A DNA stretch of 64,000 bases from Triadica sebifera. Taxonomy: Eukaryota; Streptophyta; Magnoliopsida; Malpighiales; Euphorbiaceae. Every line of letters begins with the position of its first letter. Position 1 is the stretch's first letter. Positions 45,787 to 57,810 of this stretch are shown piece by piece. Made by a program: the position numbers and the translations under genes. The notes below the pieces were generated by a model. The model ran no database searches and was not told where the DNA came from. It saw only the letters and a list, made by a program, of their open reading frames with translations. The stretch covers positions 8,321,501-8,385,500 of the forward strand of contig CM042911.1 in assembly GCA_023653625.1 (NCBI GenBank), given 5' to 3'.

Positions 45787-47095
45787 ATGGTTGATATTCC
45801 TTCTAACTCATCAATTAATTTATACTATTTACATTCAAACAAAAATCCTTCTATTGTTCTAGTCACTCATGTTCTCAATGGCAATAATTTCCATTATTGG
45901 TGTCAATCGATGAGAATGACATTGTGATCTAAAAATAAGATTAAATTTATTGATGGCATGATTACTCAACCAATAGAATCTCATCCGCAATTTGTTATTT
46001 GTGACTGGTGTAATACCATGGTACTGTCATGGATAATCAATTCACTATCATTGGAAAATTGCCAAAAGTGTAATTTAGATGGATCTGGTATGTGATGTTT
46101 GGAGAGACTTGAAAGATCGATTCTAGCAAGGTGATTTAGTTTGTATCTCTAATTTACATAAGGATGTCTCTTTTTATGTGTAGAGAAACCTAACTGTATT
46201 AGAGTATTTTACTCTTCTTAAGGTGTTGTGGGACGAAATATTTAATCTAAGGCCAATACCTTCTTATGTTTGTGTGCTTGCTTGTGAATATGTATGCAAA
46301 ACTTTATAAGTAGTTAGGAATTATCAACAACAAGATTAGGTGATAAAGTTCTTGAGAGGATTGACTAATAATTTTGATATTTTTAAGTTCCAAATTCTTC
46401 TTATAAAGCCTCTTCCTTATCTCAATAAAGAGTTTTCACTTGTATAACAACATGAAAGACAATTAGGCATTGGACAAGTAGTTTCTCATGGTGATTCATC
46501 AACTTTCTTTGCAAAATTCAATTCTAACCTAAATTCTCATGGAAAGCCACAATCTCAAATACAAAATTGTTCTTTTCAGTCTAATATAGGCTTTCAAAAT
46601 AAGAAGTTTATTGATAAAAAGACCAATCCAATGTGTACTTTTTATGGAATCTAAGGGTACATGGTGGATAAGTGTTACAGGAAGTATGACTTCCCTCCAA
46701 GTTTTGGATGTGGTAAATAGATGTTGAATCAAGCTCAGGCTAATCAAGTCAAGATGTTTGATTGAACCTCAGTTGACATCCAATCAAACATCCATAGATT
46801 TGATTGGACATGTATCATATCTGATTGGACAATCAATCAACTATATATTTTCTTTTTTCAAGGGATTAACGTCTTCAACTTATGTTATATTTGCAGAAGA
46901 ATATAGCTACAAATTATCCTTTAATTTTTATAGTCAATGCTATTATTCACATGCCTTTATCAACTGAAAACCCATTTGTTGGTTCATTTGATATTTGTCT
47001 TTATGTATGCGATATTGTTTTTAAGATGAATGATGAGATTATTGACACAAAGGCATTTCTATTTACTTTCAAAATACATTCTTCTTCATAATCAT
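45787..47095 (+). pseudogene. Ty1/copia gag and start of protease, plus strand, decayed
   Basis: From ATG 45787 the frame reads VDIPSNSSINLYYLHSN, then VLNGNNFHYWCQSMRM, SKNKIKFIDGMITQPIESH and VLSWIINSLS, the typical copia gag N-terminus. Later come FLRGLTNNFDIF and a damaged zinc knuckle at 46633-46708 (CTFYGI, stop, GYMVDKCYRKYDFPP; the second Cys is Tyr). A NDEIIDTKAF stretch (about 47030) may be the protease start. Stops are frequent. It lies directly against the LTR end at 45748 and has opposite polarity, so it is probably an older element into which the Sirevirus-like one inserted. Confidence 0.65.
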
Positions 47096-47369
47096 ACTGT
47101 AACACAAACTAATTTGTGCTTAATTGATATTCCCATAATTTAAAAAAATAGTTTAACTATTACAGTGGTTAATTAATAAAGGTGGATAATTAATTACAAC
47201 TATAAGTGTAAAATGATGTGTTTTTATATGAGCCCTTGGATTGAAGGGTGTTAAGATGGTAATTGCTCAGGGACCAAAATGGTAATTTGGCACTAGGGGT
47301 ATAAAAACTCAATCTCTTTTTCTTTCCTCACCCAAAATTTCTGCACACAAAACCTATAACACCACCTCA
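47096..47369. other. Non-coding stretch with a TATA-like site
   Basis: Contains GGGGTATAAAAACTCAATCT at 47296-47315, a good TATA-box context followed by a pyrimidine-rich leader-like segment. No coding frame follows, so it is perhaps a remnant LTR promoter. Confidence 0.3.
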
Positions 47370-47854
47370 TCCCAGCCTGAAATGTCTGGATAAGCGAGTA
47401 CTACACCGACTTTTTTAAAATCATTATTTTAATAAATGCTAAAAAATCATAAATTTTTTTCAAAGCTCAAAGATATAAAAAAAATAATGTATATTTTATT
47501 TACATAAAATAATATTTACAAAACTTCAGGTTAATTACAAAACTATAGAAGATAATTTATACATCTAAAATAAAAAAATATAATACAAAATATAAAAGTA
47601 TTGTGACCCACAATTTTCTCTGTCGATTGCCTTACTGGATTAGGCCACAACTAGCTCTATCTACAAGTTTCAGCTACCTTTCTAAATCTACGCAGAAGAA
47701 AAGTCCTACGCTAAGCTCTAAGCTTAGTGGTGCATAAAGATAAATGCAATATACTATAACATGTTATTCATAACATATAAATATTCATGCAATATGTTTT
47801 ATCATCCTTTTATAGAGAATATTTTTTATACAATTTATTTTCTAATTGTTCACT

Positions 47855-47857
<3 letters not shown>

Positions 47858-47906
<49 letters not shown>
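47858..47906. repeat. (TA)n microsatellite
   Basis: About 24 TA units inside the degenerate LTR. Confidence 0.9.
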
Positions 47907-47909
<3 letters not shown>

Positions 47910-48019
47910 TCAAATATTTTTTCTTATATTCACTTTTTTTTATCATGAACTCTTTTAATTTCATTAACTCATTTATGCTCATAACACCTAGGAACTACTA
48001 ACAAGGATAACGGATTGTC

Positions 48020-48215
48020 ATCCAAGCATTTATGAGTGCCACCCGGACATTTATGGTATACGCATACAAGTGTCATCACTGACATTTATATATATATATA
48101 TATATATATATAGGTGTCATCACCGACATTAATAATATTATCATTACTGACTTTAATTATAGTGTTATCACCGACATCATTAATCGTGTCATCATAGACA
48201 TTAATAATCCCCCTG
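48020..48215. repeat. Degenerate minisatellite GTGTCATCACCGACATTAATA
   Basis: Five or six imperfect units of about 20-35 bp (GTGTCATCACTGACATT, GTGTCATCACCGACATTAA, GTTATCACCGACATCATTAA, GTGTCATCATAGACATTAA), with a TA run between. The array occupies the position of the CTTAAGCTC box cluster in the chromovirus LTR. Confidence 0.75.
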
Positions 48216-50945
48216 ATTGGCATGTCAAACTATCCACAATTCTAGTTCTAAGTTAGGTGTTCTAGGGCTTAATTAATGTCATTAAAATTTAGAACTATAA
48301 GAGAATAAAAGTCTATATTCATTTATTTATTATTTATTTATTTTTATTTCAATCACAAAATACTCAACTATGATTTTGTTTGCACATCATTTTTCTGAGT
48401 CTAATAACTCATTTGATTTCTCATATACCTCATTTGGTAAAATTCACATTATAACAATTAACCTAATAAAATTTAAATATTTAAATTTAATTTTTTCCAA
48501 TCTGCCCAATTTCAAGCAGAATTCAAATTTTATTTTTAACCTCAATTTTGGTTCTATTATAGTCTGAATTAAATTACAGAGTTTTCTTATGAATTTTAGA
48601 TCTGAATCTTAGTTTTGATATGCAATTTGAATCATTAAATTTAGAGTTTTTTAGAAAATGATATGATTAATTGAACACTGACTGTTTATTAATAATTTTG
48701 CTCAGAATTTTCTGAACAGATTATATGTCTCAAATATATGTATTTTTCTGGAAAAATACCGACATACTTAGATTTTATAGTTTGAATAAAAATTAAAGAC
48801 TTATGTCTTAGCTTTCAAACCCAACCAAGAACACATTAATCCAAATTATATTGCTCAAGTTATAGCAATATATATGCTTACTGCTCCATAAATTCCAGCA
48901 TTACACACACACAATCACCTAATTTAATTTTTAACAATTATACTCCTAAGTCTAGTAAACATACATACTCAGAATTTTATCACAAAATAATGTTAATTTA
49001 CATGTCAAATTCTCAAATCATACAACTTGAAAAAAAATATAGGTTATTACCTTAATTTATCCACAAACCTCTTATTAATCTCCTTCACTTTCTCTAGGTA
49101 GCTTTCTCTTTTCCTTTGTTTTCTTTAGTACCTAAAACACACAAAATCATCATCAAAATCTTACCTTATCAAAACTCTTATGGAACCTTACACTATCTCT
49201 CATGAAACCTTAAACTCTCTCTCTACATAATCAAGTTTTAAATGAGCTCAAAACCATGTTTTCCTTTTATGAAAGTTGAAGAGAAGAAGGAGAACTTCTT
49301 ATCTATACTGAATAGTATGAATCATGATATATACTTAACTTATCCATCTAGCTATATAGCCTTTTTAGATGAGTAAAGAGTTTATGTTATAAAAAAGTAT
49401 GTCAGTAAAATTGATGAAGTAGCAATTAATGCAAAAACAACCATTTTTCTTTTTTATATTAATATTAGACTTCATTTTACATTTAATTCCATTTACAAAA
49501 AAGTTTGAACCAAAATAAGTTATTGCTATGGGGGCATGTACAATTACAGGGGGGGATGTTCAGTACCGATTCTTATAGTACTGAAATATTAAGTAATAAT
49601 AGCGTGACATTTCGAATTCGATATTATTGATTAAACTTGAAGGTTTTATCTCTCCTATTCTCTTCCTTGTTTTCCTCCATTCTTCCATTCCTTAACTTCT
49701 CCAAGTCTTGTTGTGCATAAAAATGGCTTTGACTTATTCTTTTCCCTCTCTTCTCTTTCTTTCTCTCTCTAGATTAAGCTCTAGCTATGGTGGAAATGAG
49801 GGCCTAGCGTGGAGGCTGGTTCTTGAGCAGAAAAATAACTTAAAAATAAGAGACAAAGAAGAAGAAAGAAGAATTAAGAGAATGGCCAAAAGTCTCATAT
49901 GGGTCCCATCATTTTTTGACCAAAATCTTGACATTTAGGCTTAATTATCATATTAATCTTATTTATCATGGAGTGGCCTTCCAACATGCATATTTGATGT
50001 CCAATTTAATATTTTAAATAGCAAATATCTCATTAAATCCTCAAAATTTTGGTAAATTACAAATTGATCCCAAAACTTATCAAATTTTTGCAATTTAGTC
50101 CTTTATCATAAATCAACTTCTTTAAACTTCATAAACATTTTATTAGGCATATATCATAATTATAAATCATCATAAATCCGAATTTAGACTCCGATCGGTT
50201 CAACACGTCAGTTTAGTGACGTGCGCGACTTAGGGCCTAAATTAATGGATATGAAAAAACTTTAATCCCCTCTCTTACAAGTCTCTCACCATTTGTTTCT
50301 CTTCTTCCCAACTTTTTCTCATATTTAACCATAAGCTCTAGATAAAAATTAAACAAAAATCACACTTTGATGTTAGAAACTTAAGGAAAAGAAAGAAATA
50401 TGAGGTCTTGAAGCAAAAAGGGGTTGGATTTGAGGAAGGGAAGAAAAAGAGACAGGTGGGTGAAATACCTACACCCAAAAACTTAAAGATTTTAGTAATC
50501 CAAATGATTATTCGATCTTACTTCTTCATTTCATCTTTTTTTTTTTTGCAATTTTGTGCTCTAGAGACCCATAATAAGAAGTTAGGGTTTTGAAAACATA
50601 TGGAAAATGCCTATAATATTGAAAAAGAGAAACCTTGAGAAGGTTTTGGGTATAAGGAAAGACCTTTTAAGGGAAGGTTGTATTTTAAGTTACATATGGG
50701 TTATAACCATGTTAATAAGAGTATTTGTCTCCTATAAGAGGCCCTAGTGGCAAAGAAGCTCCTCAAGAGAGGTGAAGCTTGAACTAGGAATGAAGAGTTG
50801 TTGTGAGGCTCTTTTTTTATTGAGGTATGTATATTTTAGTATTCAAATTTTTGTTGTGCATTTTTGTGCTTTTGGAATGCTTGAAATGGATTAAATCTTG
50901 TCTTGTGTAGTTGTTATTACATTTATAAGCATTTAAGGTATGTTG

Positions 50946-53038
50946 TGTCACAACCATCAATTTAGGCCCTATCTGGCCAGTGCTCTCCATGATCGGCACG
51001 ATTAAGTCGATAATAACTAGCCAGTATGGGGGCATTATTATCCGAGTTTAAATTCGATCATATAAGTATAATTTTTTTTATTTAAGATGGTAGTATTATA
51101 TGCGGTATGAATACTAGAGAATAAGGACATATTATTGCAATTTCGTGTTTGACATGTAAATCGAGGTGATAGACTAAACATAAAATGCATAGTTTTTTCT
51201 TGAAGAAAAAATTTGATTTAAATACATTGGAGTATGGAGAATAATATTTTAAGGTCATAAGTAAAGTTATATGACAAGGCTTTGAGATTAAAGGCTCCAA
51301 AATTGCAAATATATTGTATGTGGTGCGAAATTGCAGTCCAATTTTCCGACCAAAGCTATAGATATGCTTTCATTATTGCAATGGTGTCAATGTAATCATA
51401 ATCGGATTTTAAGATTTTTAAAACTTAAAATTTGAAAATCGGACATCGGGTGAATTTTTACAGGCTCCATTAAAAAAATGACTACACAGTGAAAACACCA
51501 TTTTCGTACAGAATGTCGTTTCACAAAATTGAAGAAACTGTTTTAAAGAAAAAATTGTTTTATAATTTTTTGTATATTCAATTTGACGGAATTAGATCGT
51601 TTGAAGATCAAATTTAAGATAAATTATATAATAAATTAATTTGAAGAAATTATGTGATTGGTAGAAGTTATGACTAAGTCAAATTAAATAGATATAAAAT
51701 TGGGTCACTTATCAAGCTTATCTCTTAATTAACATTTTGATAGCCAATAAGAAGGATAATTAATCATGGTTAATTAATTTAAATCAAAGTATATAAAGAC
51801 AAATTGCTAAAATCTTTCCATTTATCTAGAAAATTCTTCATAAAAATTACAAATATCTCTCCCCATCTTCATCAAGTGCCCGACCATCATGGGAGTTTCA
51901 TTCAAGTTTTTTTTCTTATTTCAATTTCACAAGATTTTAATTATTTAAGTCATGGAAGCAAGGAAGATTAGTTTTGGGTGAAGAGAAAAAAGATAAATTG
52001 GGTGGAATGTTTTTTTTCTTTTGGCCAAAAATTTCAAAAAAAATTAGGGTGAGACTTTTTTCACTTTTTCTTTAAAAATTTATGGCTTTAACTTAATTTT
52101 GATATTTGTTTCAAGTTGATTTTGTTTGGGTTGAGGGTTGATTAGGTTGGATTTGGTATGTTAGATGAATTAGGATTTGGTGGACAATAATAGAAAATAA
52201 TAGGTAAAAATGAAAAATGAGGAATTTAGGTATGGAATTGATGAGAAGTAGTGAAAAATGGGTAAAAATAATTTTTGAATTTTTTTAGAAATTTTCTATT
52301 TTTATATCCGAATTTTTGGATGAAGAAATTGGGTAAACCGTGATTTGATTTGTTGAACTTTGAGTTATTTGGGATATTTGGAGGTATGAAATAATTATTG
52401 GAGTGAAGAAATAATTTTTGAGAGTTTTTGAAAATATAGCCGAATTATTGAATAATTGATTCTTGGATATTTGGACTTAATTAAATAAAATTGGTAGTTG
52501 GAAGGATTGAAATAATTATAGAAATTTATTTGGAATTTTTGGAGAAATTGATTAATCAATAAAAAATTTTGAGTGAAAAATTGGAACATTGAAAAAATAA
52601 TAATAGTTAAGAAAATGGAAAATAAATTGAGGGAAATTATATGGAGAAGGAAAAATTAGAAAATTAAATTAAATAGAATTTTTGGAGATAAATTCTTGGA
52701 TAATGGACTAATTATAGGAAAATATGGCAAAAAAATGAGAATAAGGGAAATATTATTGAGAATAAGTGATTGCACTGTAATATATATCGGGCGACTGAGA
52801 ATAATAAATTATGCGTTAAATGCATGTAATGTGATAATGATGATATATAATTTTAGCAAATGCAAGAGCCAAAAAATTTTATTAGGAGATTTATTTTTTA
52901 AAAAAAATATTAATATTTATTTATGGGAATAAGTAAATAGAAATTTAATTATTATCAGATAAAACTATGAAACCAGCGCTGAAATTAGAAAGGGACAAGG
53001 ACTCGGTAAATCAAATAAGGGTATAAACAGATTTGTAC

Positions 53039-53098
<60 letters not shown>

Positions 53099-54376
53099 TG
53101 ACTTCTATTAAATGATAATAGCTAATATGCTTATGTGAATTCTGATATGGTGGTGAATTAATTTAAAATATAAAATTATTTATTTTATTGATATTATAAA
53201 TACGCTTGATGTGATGAATATGTTTTATATAAATGCGACATGATATATAGACATAAAATATATAAATTATACAGAGGGTATATAAGGTATTTAATTAATA
53301 TATGTTTAGTATTCGTTTGAGGAATTATTAGTGTACGTGGTGAATATATGTATATGTGTATGTGTGTGTTGTATAAGATAAATACAATTATGTTGATTAT
53401 TACGAGTGAGATAATATGTACAATCAGATATCATATGAGCTCATAAATGAGTCTACACCAGAATATGGTAGGTTTGTTGGCATGCCTATAGGATTATACG
53501 ATTACATATGGATTATTCAGCTCGGTTGAAATATATGGTTACATCCGACTCAGTTGAAATATACAGTTATATAGATGTTTAACATCTATATATGGATAAA
53601 TACCTTATTCATACAGATACCTCTTGTGTATCTTTAGTACTAGGTCGATGTGGTCAATTTATGGGTATATCAGGTAATGAACTTGAGATATATGATATGA
53701 CATTGTTATGTTAACGAGTTATTATAATGATTATGAATGTAGTATTTGGAAATATGTGATAGATCATATTGGTTATTTAAATTTATGACTTGGATATCTG
53801 ATAAAGTGTTATTGTGATTATATATACATAAATATTTTATGTTAAAATATAATAGAATATGAACATAATATAAAATATGTTTTACTTCAGTGATTTAAAA
53901 AGGTATGTTAGGGTAGTTTGAATGATATATATATGTGTTGGAAATATATATTGGAAGAATAAAGCTACCGTGTAATATTAAATGGAATAATATAAATGTT
54001 ATAAGGTTATCACCATAAAACTTGTACCACTTAGTGTTATACTCAATGTAAGAATATTTTTCTTTTGTGCATGTTATAGATAAAAGGTTGCAGTTGTAGT
54101 TAGCGCTACAGAATTGGTGGAGCCCATATCAAAGTAGAGCAGTAGTAATCTGAGTATTCACATTTTGTTTTTAAACGGTTCACATTTTATTTAAAAAAAT
54201 GTTGAAATAATAACATTGTGTAACTTTTCTGAAATATAAAAGTTTTATGCATGCATGTTTATTTAGTATGAGTATATATTAATATATGGTTGTAAGTCAT
54301 GCACAAACGCATCAATAAGTTAGTCAAAGATACCATTTGATCTAATAGGGATCTTATTAGATTAAGAGGTGTTACA
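50946..54376 (+). mobile_element. Solo LTR of a Ty3/gypsy element with perfect target duplication
   Basis: Begins TGTCACAACCATCAATTTAG and ends TTAAGAGGTGTTACA. Flanks TGTTG at 50941-50945 and 54377-54381 are identical. It is 3,431 bp without an internal region. The start resembles the chromovirus LTR start (TGTAATGCCCATCAATTTAG), supporting plus orientation and a related family. It includes an (AAT)n run and paired CAGCTCGGTTGAAATATA / CGACTCAGTTGAAATATA repeats (53518-53568). Confidence 0.85.
53038..53098. repeat. (AAT)n microsatellite
   Basis: About 20 uninterrupted AAT units inside the solo LTR. Confidence 0.95.
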
Positions 54377-55201
54377 TGTTGAGTCAATAAATGCCCAAAT
54401 TGTATGTTATGTTTTGAGATATGTTAAAATGAATGCTTAGAATGATTTAAGTGTGAAAAGTGGTGAAATGTGATTAGCATTGGCCGATTAGAGACTTTGT
54501 ATGTTAAAATGGAATGCTAATGTTTTCTGCACAAGTGAGAAACCCACGTTCATGCTTGTGAAGAGAGATTCACGGCTATGAATCTCTGTATCAGGAATTG
54601 TTCAATTCAAACAGATCATTTCATTGTTTGTTTCACCATGGTTCATGCATGTGAGGGTCTTTCACAACTGTGAATGTCAACCTAGATGTCAATTTTGTAT
54701 AGAAGGTTTCACGGGCACTTGGTTCACTAGTAACTACCCGTGAAGGACACATTTATGGCCATGAATGACCATGGTCGTGAAGTTAGACTTGGAAAGGGTT
54801 ATTTGAAATGTAAATTACATGATTCAAAGTTGATTCACATTATGATAGGGTATTTTCTCAATCATCATGAAAACATATTACGAGCATAAAAGCATGAGAT
54901 ATTATAAAGTTTGGTGCACATTATAAATATTGGATGACACGTGAAACTTTGAGTTGAGAAAACCATGTGTAATGATATCTAAGCCCACTCTAATCCAGAA
55001 CTAAAGTGAGAATATATGACACACCATTAAGAAGAGGACAATTTCAGAGACATAAAAAATAATAAAAAAAAAATTAATTACCTTTGGACAAAAGTCCTAA
55101 GCTCAAGTGAGCACCCTCGATCCGGAAACACATACGTTAAAATTTATGAACTTGGGCAAGTGACATGAGATGTTCGGGATGAGAGCTTATACATAAAATG
55201 C

Positions 55202-55229
55202 ATATATATATATATATATATATATATAA
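55202..55229. repeat. (AT)n microsatellite
   Basis: About 14 units. It marks the border between the older LTR-like sequence and the next dispersed repeat. Confidence 0.9.
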
Positions 55230-55254
55230 GTCTGATTGGATATTAATGCTTTTT

Positions 55255-55440
55255 AAAGCTTGGTCGTTTTCATCTTCTGCTGACGTGGAAGATTTAGTTG
55301 GTTAATTTATTTAGTCTCGTTACACGTGTTTATGAGCTGCTTAGCTTAGTTGTTTATCTTTACTTAGCTCTTCTTTCTTTTCCCTACCAAATTTTAGTGA
55401 TCAATGAAGTTAGTTTTCAGTTTCATTAAATTCAGAAAAA
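55255..55440 (+). repeat. Dispersed LTR-like fragment, copy 2
   Basis: Matches 38405-38590 (GACGTGGAAGATTTAGTTGG, GAGCTGCTTAGCTTAGTTGT, AATGAAGTTAGTTTTC). The TATAAATACC stretch of copy 1 is replaced here. The sequence to about 55620, with AGTGCGACAAAACGACGCTT, may be interior of the same element but shows no coding signal. Confidence 0.6.
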
Positions 55441-55620
55441 GTAATAGTTAGCAAAAAGAGTGCGACAAAACGACGCTTGGCTCATGGCCATTGCTTCAGC
55501 AACAAGTGGACACAACTAACTCTTCCCATGAGCACCATAAATAGCTTTAATTACCTCTATTATGGCGAACAATGAAGGGCCAATGGACAAACTTCGAAGA
55601 ATGATCAAAAGCATCAACAG

Positions 55621-56097
55621 AGTTTACCTATATATATTATGCTATGTAATTTTTTTTAAATTTTCTTTTTACTATTTAAAAAAAAATTATTATTTACTAT
55701 ATAAAATTTAACATATTATACTAATATTCATTTGAGTTTCAAAATTTATACGATTTAATTCATTTATTTTATTATATTCTATTAATAAGTTATTTTGTTA
55801 GATTTTATGTTAGAACTACATTATATTGTGGTGAAATGAGAAAGAAAAAAATTGTTATTTACCTCTTGAAATTTGACATATTCTATTAATATTCATTGCA
55901 AGTTTGATTTATTATATTAGTATTCTCATAAATTTTGATTTATTGTACTAGTACTCTCTGAGTATCAGAAAATATTTTTTTGACTAATAAAAATACTTAG
56001 TTTAACCAAAATAAAACATATAATTATATAAATTTTGAACCATTGTATAATTTGTTAAAATTCAGAGAAAAAATAATAATTTTTCCTTTCAAAAATT
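55621..56097. other. AT-rich intergenic stretch, no feature recognised
   Basis: A/T-rich with no coding frame. Short direct repeats of the TTTGATTTATTATATTAGTA type occur near 55910-55960. Confidence 0.45.
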
Positions 56098-56106
56098 ATT
56101 AATGAG

Positions 56107-56220
56107 TCAATGGCTTATGCTCTAGTGCTATATGAGTCTTTACCCCTATTAAAGAGTTTTGGGTTTGAGACCCAACTCCTCCAGTAGTAGGTGGAAACAA
56201 CCAGTCCCAAATAAAAAAAA
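56107..56220 (+). mobile_element. tRNA-derived SINE
   Basis: The head TCAATGGCTTATGCTCTAGT resembles a tRNA A box region. GGGTTTGAGACCC at 56161-56173 is a B box (GGTTCGANNCC-like). The body ends in a short A tract, and flanks ATTAATGAG (56098-56106) and ATTAATAAG (56221-56229) form a 9-bp duplication with one mismatch. SINEs are copied by LINE machinery, and LINE ends are nearby. Confidence 0.55.
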
Positions 56221-56836
56221 ATTAATAAGCCTACAAAATATTGAGAATAAAAAAAATTGTTCCATAACCTTTTAATAGATAAGTAGATTACTTACTAAAA
56301 AAAAGAGAGAAGTGGATTACTATTTGAAAGTTAATATTGAATCTAATATCACAAATATATAATCATTTATAAATTAAAAATTATGTTTTCTACGATAATT
56401 TTTTGGTTTTTCATGAACTACTCTTCTTTTTAGATTCAACTATGAGAAAATCTATTTATAACATTTGGAGTTCTATTAATTTTGAAATTTGAATCATCTG
56501 CTCAAATTTTAATTTATTTATCTATTATATTTTTCCTTCCTTAGACATTAAGAGTAATTTTTCTTTTTATTTTAATTTTTATTGCTTTATGCATCACTTT
56601 TTTTTTCTTTTTTCTTATTTTATTTTATTTTGACTTTTTTTTATCAGCATTATCTGTTTCCAATTTGGTGGAGAAATAGCCATGAATCCAACTCTCTTTT
56701 ATTACAGTAATTTACTTTTTTAAATTAGTAAATCAATGACCATAAATCCAATTATTTTATTGCAGTAGATACTTCCTTAAATAACAAATCAGAATAGTTT
56801 TTAGTCCTATGATCAAGTAATGAAAGAACAACAACC

Positions 56837-56838
<2 letters not shown>

Positions 56839-56915
<77 letters not shown>
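56839..56915. repeat. Long (AT)n microsatellite
   Basis: About 38 AT units, the longest in the window. Its length is prone to assembly error. The Tyr/Ile frame on the minus strand is only this repeat. Confidence 0.95.
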
Positions 56916-56920
<5 letters not shown>

Positions 56921-57649
56921 TTTTGATTTTTACTTCAATGACCATGAATTGCAGAACTCCTGTTTTCATTTTATTCGATTCACTTTTAATGTGAGCAAAG
57001 ATTTATAAAAAAAAAAATCTGAGCAAGGAACTGTTTTATTTTATTTATAAATGAATTCCGTTCATTTTATATAATTCATTTATACCAAATATAACAATAT
57101 TAATACATTAAAAAGAGAGAGAGAATAAAGGGTGTAAATATAAGGAAAAAACAAATTAATATATTAATCTTACGTTAAAATTTATAAAAAAATTATAAAA
57201 AAATTCCATTGATTTTTTAAATTTATTTATACAAAATTTAACCTATATCGTAGCGAGTTCAGTAATAAGTAGCAGAAATTAATCTACTTGAAACTTATTT
57301 TCTCCTTTGAATTTGGAATGAGCAAGAGGAACTTAATAACTAAGTATTTAATGTTTATATAAATTTATAAATTTGAACCTAACGAGAATAATCAAAAGAA
57401 GAAATGATTCAATTAAAATTAAAATGCTTTATCTTTTTTTACCCTTTTTTCTAGGTCAAGGAGTTACTTATGCTGCCTGTGGCGTAGAGCAAATTATATA
57501 TATATATATATATATATAAAATTGCTTGTCTAGATGTTATGTATATGTATATTTTGTTCAATTTCTTGCCAATAGTATGAATGACTCGTTAGTCACCAAA
57601 GTGGCGGAATTGAAAAAAACCTCCTTAGATATTAATTAAAATATTAATT

Positions 57650-57810
57650 TTTATTTTTTTAATGATTGAATAATGTTTTTAGCAAATTGGCGCATTCCTT
57701 GGTTAGATCTTTTAGGTTTTTGACTAATTTTTGGTGGGACTCTCTTTCATATTGTATTTTTTCTTATTTGAATAATGAAGCTTGATGGTGGCTTTTTTTT
57801 TTTCAAAAAT
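57650..57810 (+). mobile_element. LINE 3' end remnant
   Basis: GTGGGACTCTCTTTCATATT followed by TATTTGAATAATGAAGCTTG and a T-run then CAAAAATAAAA is the usual terminal sequence of plant L1-type LINEs (an ORF2 tail with a TTTTTTTCAAAAA end). Only the last part remains. Confidence 0.4.

Larger units (their letters stand above)
47370..50270 (-). mobile_element. Degenerate Ty3/gypsy LTR region, related to the chromovirus LTR
   Basis: Several blocks match the chromovirus LTR in the same order: CTAAGCTTAGTGGTGCATAAA (about 47720; CTAATGCTTAGTGGTACATA in the LTR), a central repeat section, TTGGCATGTCAAACTATCCA then GGGCTTAATTAATGTCATTA (48218-48281), and CTAAATTAATGGATATGAA at the right (about 50237). 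The ends could not be fixed and no target duplication was found. Orientation is minus by this colinearity. Confidence 0.5.
50271..55250 (+). mobile_element. Older LTR-like sequence hosting the 50946 solo LTR
   Basis: The halves 50271-50945 and 54382-55250 flank the solo LTR. The left half has GAGGTGAAGCTTGAACTAGG and a GAGGTATGTATATTTTAG segment resembling 26140-26230 in the old LTR. The right half has CACG-type palindromes (54540-54790) and CTAAGCTCAAGTGAGCACCC followed by TCGATCCGG (55108-55136), a counterpart of the chromovirus box plus its TTGATCCG neighbour. These are plus-strand LTR hallmarks. Outer borders are not defined. Confidence 0.4.

Noticed and set aside
49708..49938. Small secreted protein starting MLCIKMALTYSFPSLLFLSL
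   Set aside because: It lies in a pyrimidine-rich part of a degenerate LTR, with Ser/Leu from CTCTCT sequence. No support beyond an open frame.
54540..54790. Coding repeat
   Set aside because: The repeated CACG/CGTG units do not keep a reading frame and have stops in all frames.
56757..56969. Frame with a long Tyr-Ile repeat
   Set aside because: It is the (AT)n microsatellite read as protein.
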